Of a stretch of DNA of 64,000 nt, positions 10,601 through 21,186 are shown piece by piece (the first letter of the stretch is position 1; every line of letters begins with the position of its first letter). The notes below the pieces were generated by a model. That model did no database searches, was not told the origin of the DNA, and was given only the letters and a program-made list of their open reading frames with translations. The stretch is taken from the NCBI RefSeq assembly GCF_030272615.1, contig NC_081407.1, positions 146,631,744-146,695,743 of the forward strand. The letters are read 5' to 3'. The translations under genes were made by a program, and so were the position numbers. This DNA is from Cryptomeria japonica (Eukaryota > Streptophyta > Pinopsida > Cupressales > Cupressaceae).

Positions 10601-11735
10601 CTAATTGGATTTGAGATGGTTGTATGTAGCTTGTCGCCTTTCATCAAGTAGTTTCAAGTCCTGAAGACGAGAGACTTGATATGCTTCATCATCAATCAGA
10701 TTATGCAAAGAGACCCGTAGAGATGGTATTTCAACCTCAATAGGCAGGATGGCTTCTGCTCCATAAACTAGTGAGTAGGGAGTTGCATCTATAGGGGTTT
10801 GAATGCTAGTTCGATATGCCCATAGTGCTGGATTTAATCGAATGTGCCAATCACGACCAACATCATTGACTGTCCTTTTAAAGATTCTTAATATGTTCTT
10901 GTTTGATACTTTGGCTTGACCATTGCCTTGTGGGTAATATGGAGTGGAAAAACGGTGTTGGATGTGAAACTTCTCACAGAGCTCACAAACATCTTGATTT
11001 TTAAAAGGAAGCCCGTTATCTGTGATGATGGACATGGGTACACCATACCGATAGATGATGTAATTAAGGATGAATGAGGCGATCTGCTTGCCGGTAACTT
11101 GGGTAAGTGGAACAACTTCGATCGGTAATGAAAAATTTATGGCCGTTGGATGAAGATGGATGGATTTTACCCACAAGATCAAGTCCCCATTGACAAAAGA
11201 GCCATGGTGTTGTGATTGGTTGCAATTCCTATGCTGGTGCATGTATCAGGTCTCCGTGAACTTGACACTTCTTGCATTTTCTGACAAAATAGGAGTCTTT
11301 TTCCATGGTGGGCCAATAATATCTAGTGCGCATGATTTTCTTTGCTAGCGAAGGACTGCTTGAGTGAGTCCCACATATTCCTTCATGTACCTCTTTCAAA
11401 GCCTTTGTTATCTCATCTTGTTCCAAACATCGAAGGAGAGTACCATCAAGACTTCGCCTGTATAGGGTTTCGACAATGATGATGTATCGAGTTGTTTGGT
11501 AGATGAAGGTTTTTCGTTGGTTACTTGATTGGTTGGGAGGAAGTGTGTGATCGCAAAGGTAAGTGAAGAACTCACCGTACCATGGGGATTCAGAATCGAC
11601 TAGGCGACATATCATTTCAGTTTCAGGGATATCATATGCGAGGATCCAAAGCTGTTCTACCAAGAACTCGTAGTGTGTTGAATTTTGTTGAAGATCCAAG
11701 AGAGATGCAATTGTAGCCATTGCGTCGGCAACTCA
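10601..11735 (-). pseudogene. Gypsy A integrase
   Basis: The zinc-binding region reads 'HEGICGTHSSS' and 'YYWPTMEKDSYFVRKCKKCQ' (about 11400-11270), an HHCC arrangement, after a linker from 11720. The core keeps the first Asp in 'WGLDLVGK' and the second in 'SIITDNGLPF' (about 11020). The third catalytic position reads 'GNGQAKVSNK' (about 10920) where family members have GQAE, so the essential Glu is Lys. A frame break and small loss near 11130 remove the 'TKW' segment. The end, 'ALWAYRTSIQTPIDATPY' and 'LVYGAEAILPIE', is typical of Tat and other plant gypsy integrases. Dead on three counts. Confidence 0.9.
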
Positions 11736-12591
11736 ATTATGATCTCTGGGTACTTGCTCAAATGTGATAGTTGTAAATGATTCTTTGTAACTATCCACCA
11801 TCTTTTTATATGGCATGAGCTTATCATCCTTAGTTTGGTACTCATCGGTGACTTGTCAGATGACTAGCTGAGAATCTCCATATACCTGTAGCTCTTTTAT
11901 ATGTAATTGTATAGCCAATCTGAGCCCTATGATCAAGGCCTCATATTTTTCTATATTATTGGTGCATGGGAAAGTGAGCCTATATGACTTCAGGATGTTG
12001 TCACCTTGAGGTGCGATAAAAAGAATACCTGCCCTCGAGCCATGTCTAGTGTACGAGCCATCAAAATATAGCTTCCAAGGTTGTGTAGCTGTGATCGTGA
12101 AGATCTCTTCATCTGGAAAATCGGAAACAAGAGGATGTTCACCTGCGAGGGGTGCATCAGCCAACTGATCTGCAATAACTTGCCCCTTGATAGCCTTGCG
12201 GTCCACATACTCTATATCAAATTCACTCAAGATCATAACCCATTTGGCCAGGTAGCCTGTCAATGCTGCCTGGCTGATTAGGTACTTGAGTGGATCTATT
12301 TTGGCGATGAGTTGTACCTTGTGCGTTAACATGTAGTGCCTTAATTTGGTGGCTGCCAAGATAACTGCTAGGCAAGCTCGCTCAATAGGGGTGTAATTGA
12401 GCTCATAGCCTACCAATGTGCGAGAGATATAGTATATAACACATTCTTTGCCTTCTGCATTGTGTTGTGCCAGCAGTACTCCTAATGCCGTATTTGTAGC
12501 TGAAATATATAGCAATAGAGATCTACTTGGATCTGGTGGGATCAACAAGGGTGTATGCATTAAGTAGTCTTTAAGCATTTGGAATGCTTGC
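11735..12591 (-). pseudogene. Gypsy A RNase H plus second (archaeal-like) RNase H
   Basis: The first domain begins near 12590 with 'MLKDYLMHTPLLIPPDPS' and continues through 'LGVLLAQHNAEG', 'YYISRTLVGYELNYTPIE' and 'KLRHYMLTHKV', the gypsy RT-associated RNase H. A second RNase H follows: 'WKLYFDGSYTRHGSRAG' (Asp), 'NNIEKYEALIIGL' (Glu), 'VYGDSQLVI' (Asp), then in a shifted frame 'VADAMATIASL' (Asp) near 11715. All four D-E-D-D residues are visible. Two RNase H domains are known from the Tat lineage. The domain removes RNA from RNA/DNA hybrids during reverse transcription. The N-terminal edge is cut by the solo LTR at 12592; a stop lies near 11855. Confidence 0.9.
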
Positions 12592-13362
12592 TATTAGGAT
12601 TCCCAAATATACTGAGAGGGGGGGTGAATCAATATCTAACCGGTTAACAAATTTTCTAACCTTATTAAATAAATTGCATTCCAAAACAGTGTACCGGTAA
12701 GCAAGAATTAATGCAATAAATATGAACAATAAACACAACATAGAAAGAACACCATAACACAAGATTTTTGGCGAGGAAACCCGGTGTGGGAAAAACCTCG
12801 GTGGGATTTGTGACCCACAATATTCACTCACTGACCAATGAATGGATATTACTTACAATAGGGGCCTGCACATGCAGGAAGGCCAACTGCCTAAAGCTCA
12901 TTGCTTAATTACAAAAGAAGTCTCACTGACTTACAAAATGGATTATGAAAATCCAATATAATGTACTGCTTTAGTTTAGCATCTGTTATGCTAGGTTCAG
13001 TACCGGTTTAAGCTCATACAACAACCATAAACCTTACTCCAAAATCTTCCTTAATATTCGCACATTACTTTTGCAATAATCTTCCCATGTCTGCATCTTA
13101 AATGATCTACAAGATCTCATACTTATATATGAGTCTTATTACAATACGCCTTGTCGGCTTACAAAAAGATATTACAATTAAATACAAAATATAATAATCA
13201 AAATCCTGTCGGCTGGGGTGCCAGTAATCATCTTTGTCGCTGTCGGTGAACTATCTGCCAGTGTAGAGTGTGTCGGTGCTGGTGCCATAGGATTGCAAGG
13301 TTGCCATCAATGACAATACCTTCAATCATCTACAATTCTCATTGGAGTGTGCAATGCCAACA
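12592..13362 (-). mobile_element. Solo LTR (771 bp) inserted in gypsy A RNase H
   Basis: The insert starts TATTAGGATTCC and ends TGCCAACA on the plus strand. It is flanked by the perfect 5-bp duplication CTTGC at 12587-12591 and 13363-13367. The frame on its two sides rejoins: RT ends in 'KCQQ' and RNase H restarts in 'QAFQMLKDY'. The left end TATTAG is probably TGTTAG with one G-to-A change, giving TGTTRG...CYAACA-type ends. No internal retrotransposon genes remain, so it is the product of LTR-LTR recombination. The minus orientation is inferred from its resemblance in layout to the other copia-type LTRs here. Confidence 0.85.
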
Positions 13363-13367
13363 CTTGC

Positions 13368-14523
13368 TGGCACTTTGTATCCCTTTGAAAGCAGATATTC
13401 TTGTGTAACAAATGTGTGAAGGGATGACACTTATCAACCAATTGTGCAATGATTCTCCGAATTGATTGTAGCCGCCCTTGTAGTGTCCTTAACTAAATGA
13501 TGTTCTTTGGAGGTGGCATGTCCATGATTGCTTTGACTTTCATCGGATCTACTTCAATGCCTTTTCTTGAGACAATGTATCCTAAGAACTTCTCGGAGGT
13601 TACTCCAAAGACACATTTCTTTGGATTAAGACGGACATGATATTGCTCTAACCTGTCAAAGATTTGACCCAGTATTGCCAGATGACCCTCTCTTGTTAAT
13701 GATTTAGCTAGTAAATCATCAACATAATATTCCATTATAGTGTGCATCATATCATGAAAGATGGTAGTCATAGCTCTTTGATAGGTCGCCCCTACATTCT
13801 TCAAACCAAATGGCATCACATTCCAACAGTAGGTTCCCCATGGGCATGTGAAAGCAGTTTTATGTTGATCCTCTGGAGCAATCTTGATTTGGTTGTACCC
13901 TGAAAAGTCGTCCATAAGAGAAAGCATTGCATGACCCGTTGTTAAATCAACAATCATGTCGATGTTTGGTAAGCGGAAGTCATCTTTAGGGCATGCCTTG
14001 TTCAAATCTCTGAAGTCTGTACAGATACAGATGCCCCCATTAGGTTTACCGATAGGTACAATATTGGAGATCCAATCTGCATAATCGATTGGTCTGATGA
14101 AACCGACATCCAAGAGATTTTTGAGTTCTGCTTTGACAAGAACAACAATCTATGGGTGCATCTTTTTGAGCTTTTGTTTAACAGGTTTAGCTCCTTTTGC
14201 CACAGTTAGGTGATGCATGACCAAATCAGATCCAAGCCAGACATGTCTGCATAAGACCATGCGAAGTTGATTTGATTCTTCTGGAAGAATTCCACAAATT
14301 TTGGCTATTCCTCTGGAGTTAATAGAGATGCCAAATGTATTTGGTGAGGAGTCTCCGGGGTCCCCACATTGAATTCTTTTGTTTCTTCGATTAAGATCGT
14401 CGATCTCTCCTGATTTATACTAGAGGGGAGGATGTAAAACCTTTCATCCTCAGGCGCCTCAGAGAGGTTTTCACCTTTGGATACACTCTTTATTTTTACT
14501 TTTTTGGGATCAACAAGTGCCAC
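13368..14523 (-). pseudogene. Gypsy A pre-RT spacer and reverse transcriptase
   Basis: From 14523 a spacer reads 'GENLSEAPEDERF' and 'ERSTILIEETKEF', the stretch that is triplicated in gypsy B. The RT proper follows: 'VGFIRPIDYADWISNIVPI', 'CTDFRDLNKACPKDDFRLP', 'LMDDFSGYNQIKIAPEDQ', 'TFTCPWGTYCWNVMPFGLKN' and the catalytic 'EYYVDDLLAKS' (near 13730). It continues past a stop at 13493 with 'LRTLQGRLQSIRRIIAQL' into the solo LTR. YVDD is intact. Stops between the spacer and RT make it a pseudogene. RT copies the element RNA into DNA inside the particle. Confidence 0.9.
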
Positions 14524-14829
14524 TGTGTGGTTTTCACTAGAAGATCCATGTTTTATTGTGATGTTTTTGCAACTGAAAGATTTGCCATCTGCCCAAAGTA
14601 TGTTGCGTTGTTGAGTTTAATGGCAAACCCAACTTTATGATCCCCACTTGGTATGTTATCTCGTATTTCTAAGAAGTTGATGAGCGCCTCATCGTTTTGG
14701 AAATGATCAAGACATGGAGGGTTTGGCTGGTTCTAGTTGATGAGTTTGGGGTGGATGATAGGCATTACCTCATCGATTAAGTTGAGTTTAGAGGAGGCGT
14801 TAGTGAGGGTTAATATAGACAAGTGAAGT
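14524..14829 (-). other. Decayed link between gypsy A protease/G-patch ORF and RT
   Basis: Translation shows several stops and frame changes with no clear domain. It belongs to the gypsy A polyprotein region by position only. Confidence 0.4.
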
Positions 14830-16320
14830 TCATCGATTGGTACTCTCCTTGTTAGATTCTAGTGTAGGATTTGACGTAGGGCCTATGGAAGTTGCTTCTT
14901 TCTCAGGAACCCAAAAGGTTTTAATCCACGCCTCTCCATAAATTGGGATATCTTTATGAGGTGGTGGAGGTGATGTGTCTTCCTCGTCTGAAGTATTTAG
15001 ATTCACTGAATCCCATTCCCACTCATGCGAGTCTGTCTCTAAATCACTCTCTAACATTCGATTACTGTACCAGGTTGGGATGTCTTTTGAATTCAAGAGT
15101 GTATTGATTACAGGTTTATGCACTTTTATAGGTGGGATTGTTGGTGCTGCTGTTGGAAGTATCAGTGCTGTTGGTACAATTGGTGCTATTGCTGTTATTG
15201 ATGGGATTATTGGTGCTGTTGATGCTGCTGATGGCTTTGATGCTATTGATGGGATTATCGGTGCTGTTGATGGCTTTGATGCTAGTGATGGGATTATTAG
15301 TTTTGTTAGTGCAATTGGTGTTGCTAATGTAATCAAGGATGGCCTCCTTGGAGTAACTGGTGGATACACGGGTTTGCTAGGTTTTCCTTTGAATCTAAGC
15401 TTAGGAAGAGATTCCTTTTGAAAACCTACTCCAGTTTTATCTTTGGGTTTAAACTCAGGTTGCAAGGGCTCGTGTCGTCCTTGTTTGCAATGTCCCAAAG
15501 CACTCTGGCCATCATAGCCCATTCTTTGCATGATAGTGAGGCCTTTGCCATATTTATCAGTGGGAAGCTTAGCCTTTGGGCTTTCTGTGTTGATAGGGTC
15601 TTTGTAGATCCATTCTGCTAGGTCCTCATCCATGGTTTCCTCCTCCTGACTCTTACTAGAGATGAATTGCGCCAAAGTGCATGCTTGCTTGGTCAGTGGT
15701 GTTTGAAGCAACTTTTGAGGTTTTCCATGAGTTCTAGGGGAGGTGAGTAATTTCTCAACACAAAAGAGTTGGCTAAGATTATATTCCTTGAGAGCTTCCT
15801 CAGCCATTTTCATTTTCAACTTCTCTTGCTTTGGTATAGGGGTGATCAAGCTGGAAAGAGAGGATGGATTAACATATGATGTGGAAGGGATAGCTTCTCT
15901 TTTGTTAGGTACAATGATCTCTAGTTGATGGTTAATATTGTTACAATACACAAATGGATTTGCATCGCCAAGGATTGTGATTTCTACACTATTATGGGGA
16001 AACTTGATACATTGGTGATAGGTGGATGGAACGGCTTGCATGGCATGTATCCAAGGTCTTCCTAACAAGAGATTATATGGCAAAGGAAGGTCTAGAACTT
16101 GACAGACTATATGCTTCACCACTAGCCCCATTCTGATAGGTAATACAACAATGCCTATGGAAGAACGCTCTGCATCATCATAGGCTTTAATGGTTATCTT
16201 TTTATTGACATCCATTGATTCTACCGCATACCCCAATGCTATGACCAACTGCAAGGTGCATATATTCAAGCCGACTCCATTGTCAATCAAGACTCGCTTG
16301 ATTCAGTGTTGGTTTACAAA
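14830..16320 (-). pseudogene. Gypsy A protease with G-patch and acidic tail
   Basis: The aspartic protease site is 'VLIDNGVGLNICTLQLV' at the start of the 486-codon frame (near 16290); the sister copy in gypsy B reads IDGGVGLNIC. 'LLGRPWIHAMQAVPSTYHQ' follows, the usual protease C-terminal part. At about residues 245-295 (15555-15405) lies a G-patch-like motif, 'YGKGLTIMQRMGYDGQSALG', a nucleic-acid binding Gly-rich module seen in some retroelement proteases. Next is a low-complexity Ala/Pro/Ile/Ser region (15330-15120) and an acidic stretch with 'SHEWEWDS'. A TGA replaces an Arg codon just upstream (between 16303 and 16290), breaking the link to gag. Confidence 0.85.
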
Positions 16321-18341
16321 TCCTTCAATGTGAAGGGATGCATTATGTGGTTGTTGGAAGGAAGCGTTGTCACTTTCAAAAAAAGTGAGGCATGGTGATG
16401 ACTTGAGGCTACCAACCATGGCTTGAAATTGATTTGTGTTGAGGTTGGCGGGGACTGACGCTTCTTGAAGAGCTTGATCCAAGATTTTTCTGTGTGAGGG
16501 GGGTAAGTGCAAAAACTCTAATATGGAAATGAGTACGGGCGTTTTATCCAATTTCTCTACAAGATTATATTGCTTGGGGAGGGGTGTCATTCCTTGTGGT
16601 GCTGATCGAATGGTAATATTGCTACGACGTGTAACAATGTTGCATGCAGGATTTGGATCTTTGATGGTGAGAGTTGCAACTTGTTCATCAACGTCATAGA
16701 GGTGATTCATAGTGTAATTATATGTAGCTTGTGTATAATTAGTTGTAGTATCTGTGTTTTGCCGGAGGTGGAAGGACCCCTTTGATCATGCAATGGAAGT
16801 GGATTCTTGAACATTAGATGATCATCATTGGATGTTTTAGGGTCATGCCCTTCTATTTCAATTTCTCCTCTATCTATACGATCTTGAACAAGATCTTTTA
16901 GTTGATGACAATCACTCGTTTTATGCCCTTTTCCCTGGTGAAATTCATAATGTTCATTATCACACCACATGGAGGTTTGACTTGAGGTTCATAGTTAGAG
17001 GTTTTCGGTAAGGTCACAAGATTGGAAGAGACCAATTGACACAAGATTGTTTCGATGGGTTCCCCTAAGGGTGTGTATGTGTGTTTTGGTTTGTAGTTTT
17101 GTTGCCTTTGTTTTGGTTCTTCTTGTGGCGCATTGCGACCTTGATTTTGTGGATGAGTGATGGTGTTTTTTTTAGGAGGAGGATTTTGTCCTACAAATTT
17201 GACCATAGGTTGTGTAATTTTTACTGTTCGTGCATCCACTATCCTGTCATTGACAACGTTCTTGTTCTTGTTCCAAAAAAATGGTTTATCACTATTCTAA
17301 CATGGATGAGGGCCATCTTTGGGTTCGTTGTAGATTTTGATAAGTCCCTTTTTGATAAGGGCTCTTTCACATTTTAGTCCTTGAGTGATCATCTCCTCAA
17401 AGGACTCTTTGCCCTTCATGTCTAAATGGAATTCCATCTCGTCATTCAAGTTGGAAATGAATATTTCCACTAGTTCTTGCTCTAGGTAAATGAAGAGAAT
17501 GTCTGCTAGATAGTTGCCTCCACCATTGCAGGAAAGCTTAGAACAACTCCCCTGGTTTTTGTTTGGTGTTGGATAAATCTACCATGGTAACATCTCGATC
17601 TATGTTATGTGCATAATGAGCGATGAATTTTTGAATTAGTTCCTCAAATGTTCTAATGCCACATGGTAATCGGGAAAACCATTGTGTGGTTGTGCCTCCC
17701 AAACTTTGAGGAAAGAGGCGCATTAGATAGGTGTCCTCATAGGCCACCTCTAAACAAGCTGAGTGAAATTATCGTACATGATCTCTATGGTCTCCTTTGC
17801 CCCTATACTTTTCAAACTTGGGTGTTTCGAACCCTCGTGGAAAAGGTGGCATAAGCATGTTCCTATCAAAAGAATAGGGACAAATATCGTTAAGTGAAAA
17901 CCGAGTAGTCTTCACACCACTATTGAGTTGTTGAGCTAAATTTTCTACTTGTTGTCTCAACATGTCTATTTCTGAAGGAGGTGGAGGATTCCCTTGATGA
18001 TTAAGGTCATAGCGGAAGTAATCTCTACCTCTTCCACCATCGTTACGGCTATGTTTCTTAGATGTCTGTAGTATCTGTGCGGTATCAAAGTTAGAGGGTA
18101 GTTTAACACCCTCTTGAGCAAGTCTCAGAAAATGAGCATCTGCATTGTTTCTAAGGATTTTGTCAAAAATTCTATTGAATTTGGGATTGTGTTGTGCTCT
18201 TTCTATATCTTCGGGAGTTGGAGTGCTAGGATCTTCATGATTAGTGCCTCCTCCAATGGCCTCTTGAAAATCGTTGAGGTTTTCTTCCTCCCCGTCTTCG
18301 ATCTCTGGTTGTCGGTTTCTCATTGATCTTGTGTGAGCCAT
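16303..18341 (-). pseudogene. Gypsy A gag
   Basis: The start at 18341 gives 'MAHTRSMRNRQPEIEDGEEE'. The capsid-like core follows with 'FSLNDICPYSFDRNMLMPPF', 'KFEKYRGKGDHRDHV' and, in another frame, 'AYEDTYLMRLFPQSLGG' then 'WFSRLPCGIRTFEELIQKF' (17747-17538). A non-canonical zinc-binding region lies at 16970-16900: 'WCDNEHYEFHQGKGHKTSDC', followed by 'LKDLVQDRIDRGEIEIEG'. The last part (16710-16303) leads to the protease. At least four frame breaks are present. Gag packages the element RNA. The gypsy B gag at 46465-47570 is the same family. Confidence 0.85.
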
Positions 18342-20119
18342 GTTCTTGAAAGTTTGAGGTTGGTGATAGCGATAATGAGGTGGCGATGGAATGTTTGATA
18401 GAAGACAAGTTTTGTGAAATGTTTGTTGGAAGATGGATCTCTAACACTGAAGGTTCGATGTTAACAAAATTCTTTGTGAATTGCTCTTGTGTTTTTAACA
18501 ATTTTGATGTGATGAGGTATAGCAAGGTTTGAGATGTGTTACAAACCAAGCTACCTAGCAATGAGAGGATGCACTCATAAACTAGTTTCAACCTGTGTAG
18601 AAATGCCTCTTAGGATGATTGATCCTAGATGTAGAAACACTCTAAAAGTGGTTTGTTGGTTTGATTTAAGAAAAAAGAACTAAGCATAAGAACCTTTTTG
18701 TTTTTTGAGAGTTGAATGGATTTGTGATATGTGGAAGTGAAAGTGGGTAGAATATGGACCTCAATAAAAACTTTCTATCACAAAGGGGGTTTCTACTTCT
18801 TCCTCCCTCTCAGGGGTTGGTGGTTCCCCTCGAGCTTTGTTGCAGGTGATACAAATTTTTTGAAAGAAAGAAGGGTTGATCTTGCCCCCTTTGTTTTTGT
18901 GATAATCCAAGGCTCTATACTGAGTAAAAGCTCTATTTTTCAAAGGCTCTTTGTCAAATTGGTTGGATTTGTCTTGAAGATACAAGTGCATATGGCACAA
19001 GAAGGCTCTGTGTGAGAGAAAAAAATGTCTATTGATATAGAAAAACTTCCTTCTTTTGATAAGAGCTTTTGAACTCAATTGTCTCTTTTTCAATGTGGTC
19101 TTTTGATGAAGACTCCTTTTTCTTAAGATGTGAGTGATGGTCATACAAACTGATACTTTGTTTCACTTGTTGATGTTTGTTTTGTTTATCAATGTTTGAG
19201 GTGGATTTGTTGGATGAATACTTGGTTTAAAATTGTTTTGAATTTCTTTGACAAGAAAACACAACAAGCACAAAAGCACAATAACCTTGCCCTTTTTAAA
19301 CAAAAGGCAAAAGAATAGGTGTGGGTCTAAATCAACCCCATCATGAACTTTATTGACCCTTTTTACAAGCCTGCAGTCGACCCAAATTGTTACTGGTCTA
19401 ACACAAGACAAAGACAACTCAAACACTTTTTATCCCTAAGGTCAATGGCCAGTTGCTATATTTTCAACCCACATCTTGATATTTCTTCGACTTTGGTACT
19501 ACATACCTTATGAATCTCGCCGTGGTAGGAAAGGATGTGATATACTAAGTCTTGTGCGAGCATAACATATAGATGATCCCTATGATGGGGGAGTCATTAC
19601 TTTCATCAAGCTACAAGTAGGCTTTCATAAAGCCTTGTTTCTACTCAAGGAAATATGTATGGTGAGTATCTTGGGAGCAAAACCATCTATCCTCTTGCAC
19701 TGAACTTTTCACAAATATCCTCAATTAATAGAACGGGTGGGCTTCAATAATAAAAGGTGTTTAGTAATGTTCGATGCCTTTGGACATAAGTTCATTCTGT
19801 AGTGACTCACTTAAGAGCCTTGTAACTTGTGGTGGGGCCCATATGTCCTTTCGACAAGTTACACTATAGAAACAACTACACCCAAGGCTACAACTTTTGC
19901 TCTCACCTAATTTCTATAGCGGCTCAAAGGATTTTCCGCGCAAGATTGTTCCCAAGAGTGATGTGTCTCTTGGCAGACCTCTCTTAAAAATAAAAAATTT
20001 CGAGCGTTACTAACACTTTTCTCTTGCACCTAGAACCATGAGAGCCAAGGGAGAGGATAGTGTGTGTTAGAAATGAGACCACTCTACAGATTTTTGAACA
20101 AGTGTGCCAAGCACTAAAA

Positions 20120-20590
20120 ACACTTGTTCTTTTTAACTGGTTTATCACAATGTGATCTATATGCTATTAGGAGATTTTGCTCCAACAACCATGGTGTTCT
20201 TTTTAACTTCACAAGGCAATTTGTTTTCTAACTAGGAAATTGAAAATCCTGGTCAATAAAATTGAAAGCACGTTGCTCAAAGTAAAAGCGATTTTGGAAA
20301 CAAAATGGACAAGTTGTTTATTCTTTTTAACTTGAAAAATAAAAAGTTGATTGTGAATTTTATCATTGCAAGAAATGAAAGTTTGTTTGTTTGTTTTAAA
20401 CCCAAAATGAAAATTTTGTCCCTAACTTGTAAGAAAACAAAGTTGTTTGTTTGATTTTGTGGTTCTTTTTAACTTTGCAAAATGAAATTCTTTTTAAGCC
20501 CCAAACATAAAATTTTGTTGATTTTTAATCCAAAATGAAAGATGAAGTTTGTTTTTAAACCAATAAGGGAAAGTGACTTCTTTTTAAATC
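20120..20590. repeat. Dispersed TTCTTTTTAA motif array in gypsy A leader
   Basis: The motif TTCTTTTTAA, often preceded by G and followed by CT, occurs about six times (near 20130, 20190, 20320, 20465, 20490, 20578) at spacings of 25-145 bp. On the element's own strand it reads TTAAAAAGAA. Confidence 0.6.
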
Positions 20591-20784
20591 TAACTTCAAA
20601 AGAAAAAGATTAGAAAGAAAAAAAAAAACTCCCTAACTCCTCGAATCCTGCAAAACAAGAAGTTAGAAAAACCTGCACAACAAAAGAAAACAGTTAGTGA
20701 AATGAAGGTTTTTGGTGGGCTTCTACAAGCCTAATTTTTATTTCGGTTACACAATAGTTTTTTTCAACTCTCTCTTACAAAAGC

Positions 20785-21100
20785 GCTACTCTGTATAAAC
20801 ACAAAAACACTACTTTAATACAAACACACTAAAGGACTGACAAAGGCGCTAAAACAACACCAACAACGCTACAAGATGGACAAAAACACTAATAAAATTT
20901 TTCAAACATAATGAAAATTCTATCAAGCAGAGAGCACAAATGTGCTAAAAGAGTGACAATAGCATTATTTAACCAACAATAGCGCTATAACTAGGACAAA
21001 GGCTCTAATTCTGAACCAAACACGCTAGAACTCGGACCAAAGCACTAAATCTTCAGCTGTCGAAGGCGTTAAAACACGTGTCAATAGTGCTAAAGCGCAA
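20785..21100. repeat. Degenerate GCGCTA array next to gypsy A PBS
   Basis: A motif of the form (A)GCGCTAAAA or (A)CACTA recurs about 14 times at roughly 20-bp steps, between words such as ACAAAGG and CCAACAA. Examples are AAAGCGCTAC at 20784, GGCGCTAAAAC near 20846, AGCGCTATAAC near 20983 and GTGCTAAAGCGC near 21088. It reads TTTAGCGC in element orientation. Confidence 0.6.
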
Positions 21101-21139
21101 CCTGTGTGTTGAAATTTTGGCAATTTTCACAAAATAAAG

Positions 21140-21184
21140 TTTTTGATTAGAAGGTTGCGTGTTCGATCCACATCGGGGTCACCA
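21140..21184 (-). other. Gypsy A primer binding site with extended tRNA-like sequence
   Basis: In element orientation the LTR is followed by TGGTGACCCCGATGTGGATC. On the plus strand the same bases read as a tRNA 3' part: TCGGGGTCACCA as acceptor strand plus CCA, GTTCGATCC as T-loop, and about 15 nt more (GATTAGAAGG) resembling an anticodon-stem side. A normal PBS covers 12-18 nt; here the resemblance runs to about 45 nt. It looks like a tRNA-Arg type with C-to-T changes, but the isoacceptor is from memory. It is not a tRNA gene: the 5' half is missing. Confidence 0.5.
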
Positions 21185-21186
21185 AA

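Larger units (their letters stand above)
18342..21139 (-). other. Gypsy A long leader between PBS and gag
   Basis: About 2.8 kb separates the primer site from gag, long for a gypsy element but usual in Tat/Ogre types, some of which carry an extra ORF here. I see only short frames (127 codons at 19144-18761, 87 at 19426-19163) without recognised domains. Two arrays of short motifs fill the part near the PBS and are listed separately. Confidence 0.6.

Noticed and set aside
14975-15421. 148-codon plus frame, Gly/Ala/Ile-rich
   Set aside because: It is the antisense shadow of the low-complexity Ala/Pro/Ile region of the gypsy A protease ORF.
18761-19144. 127-codon minus frame in the gypsy A leader as an Ogre-like ORF1
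   Set aside because: No similarity to known ORF1 is visible, and the Lys/His/Phe-rich composition looks like chance in AT-rich DNA.
21140-21184. Nuclear tRNA gene
   Set aside because: Only the 3' half is present, it ends with an encoded CCA right at an LTR, and the D-arm and 5' acceptor strand are missing; it is a primer-site feature.
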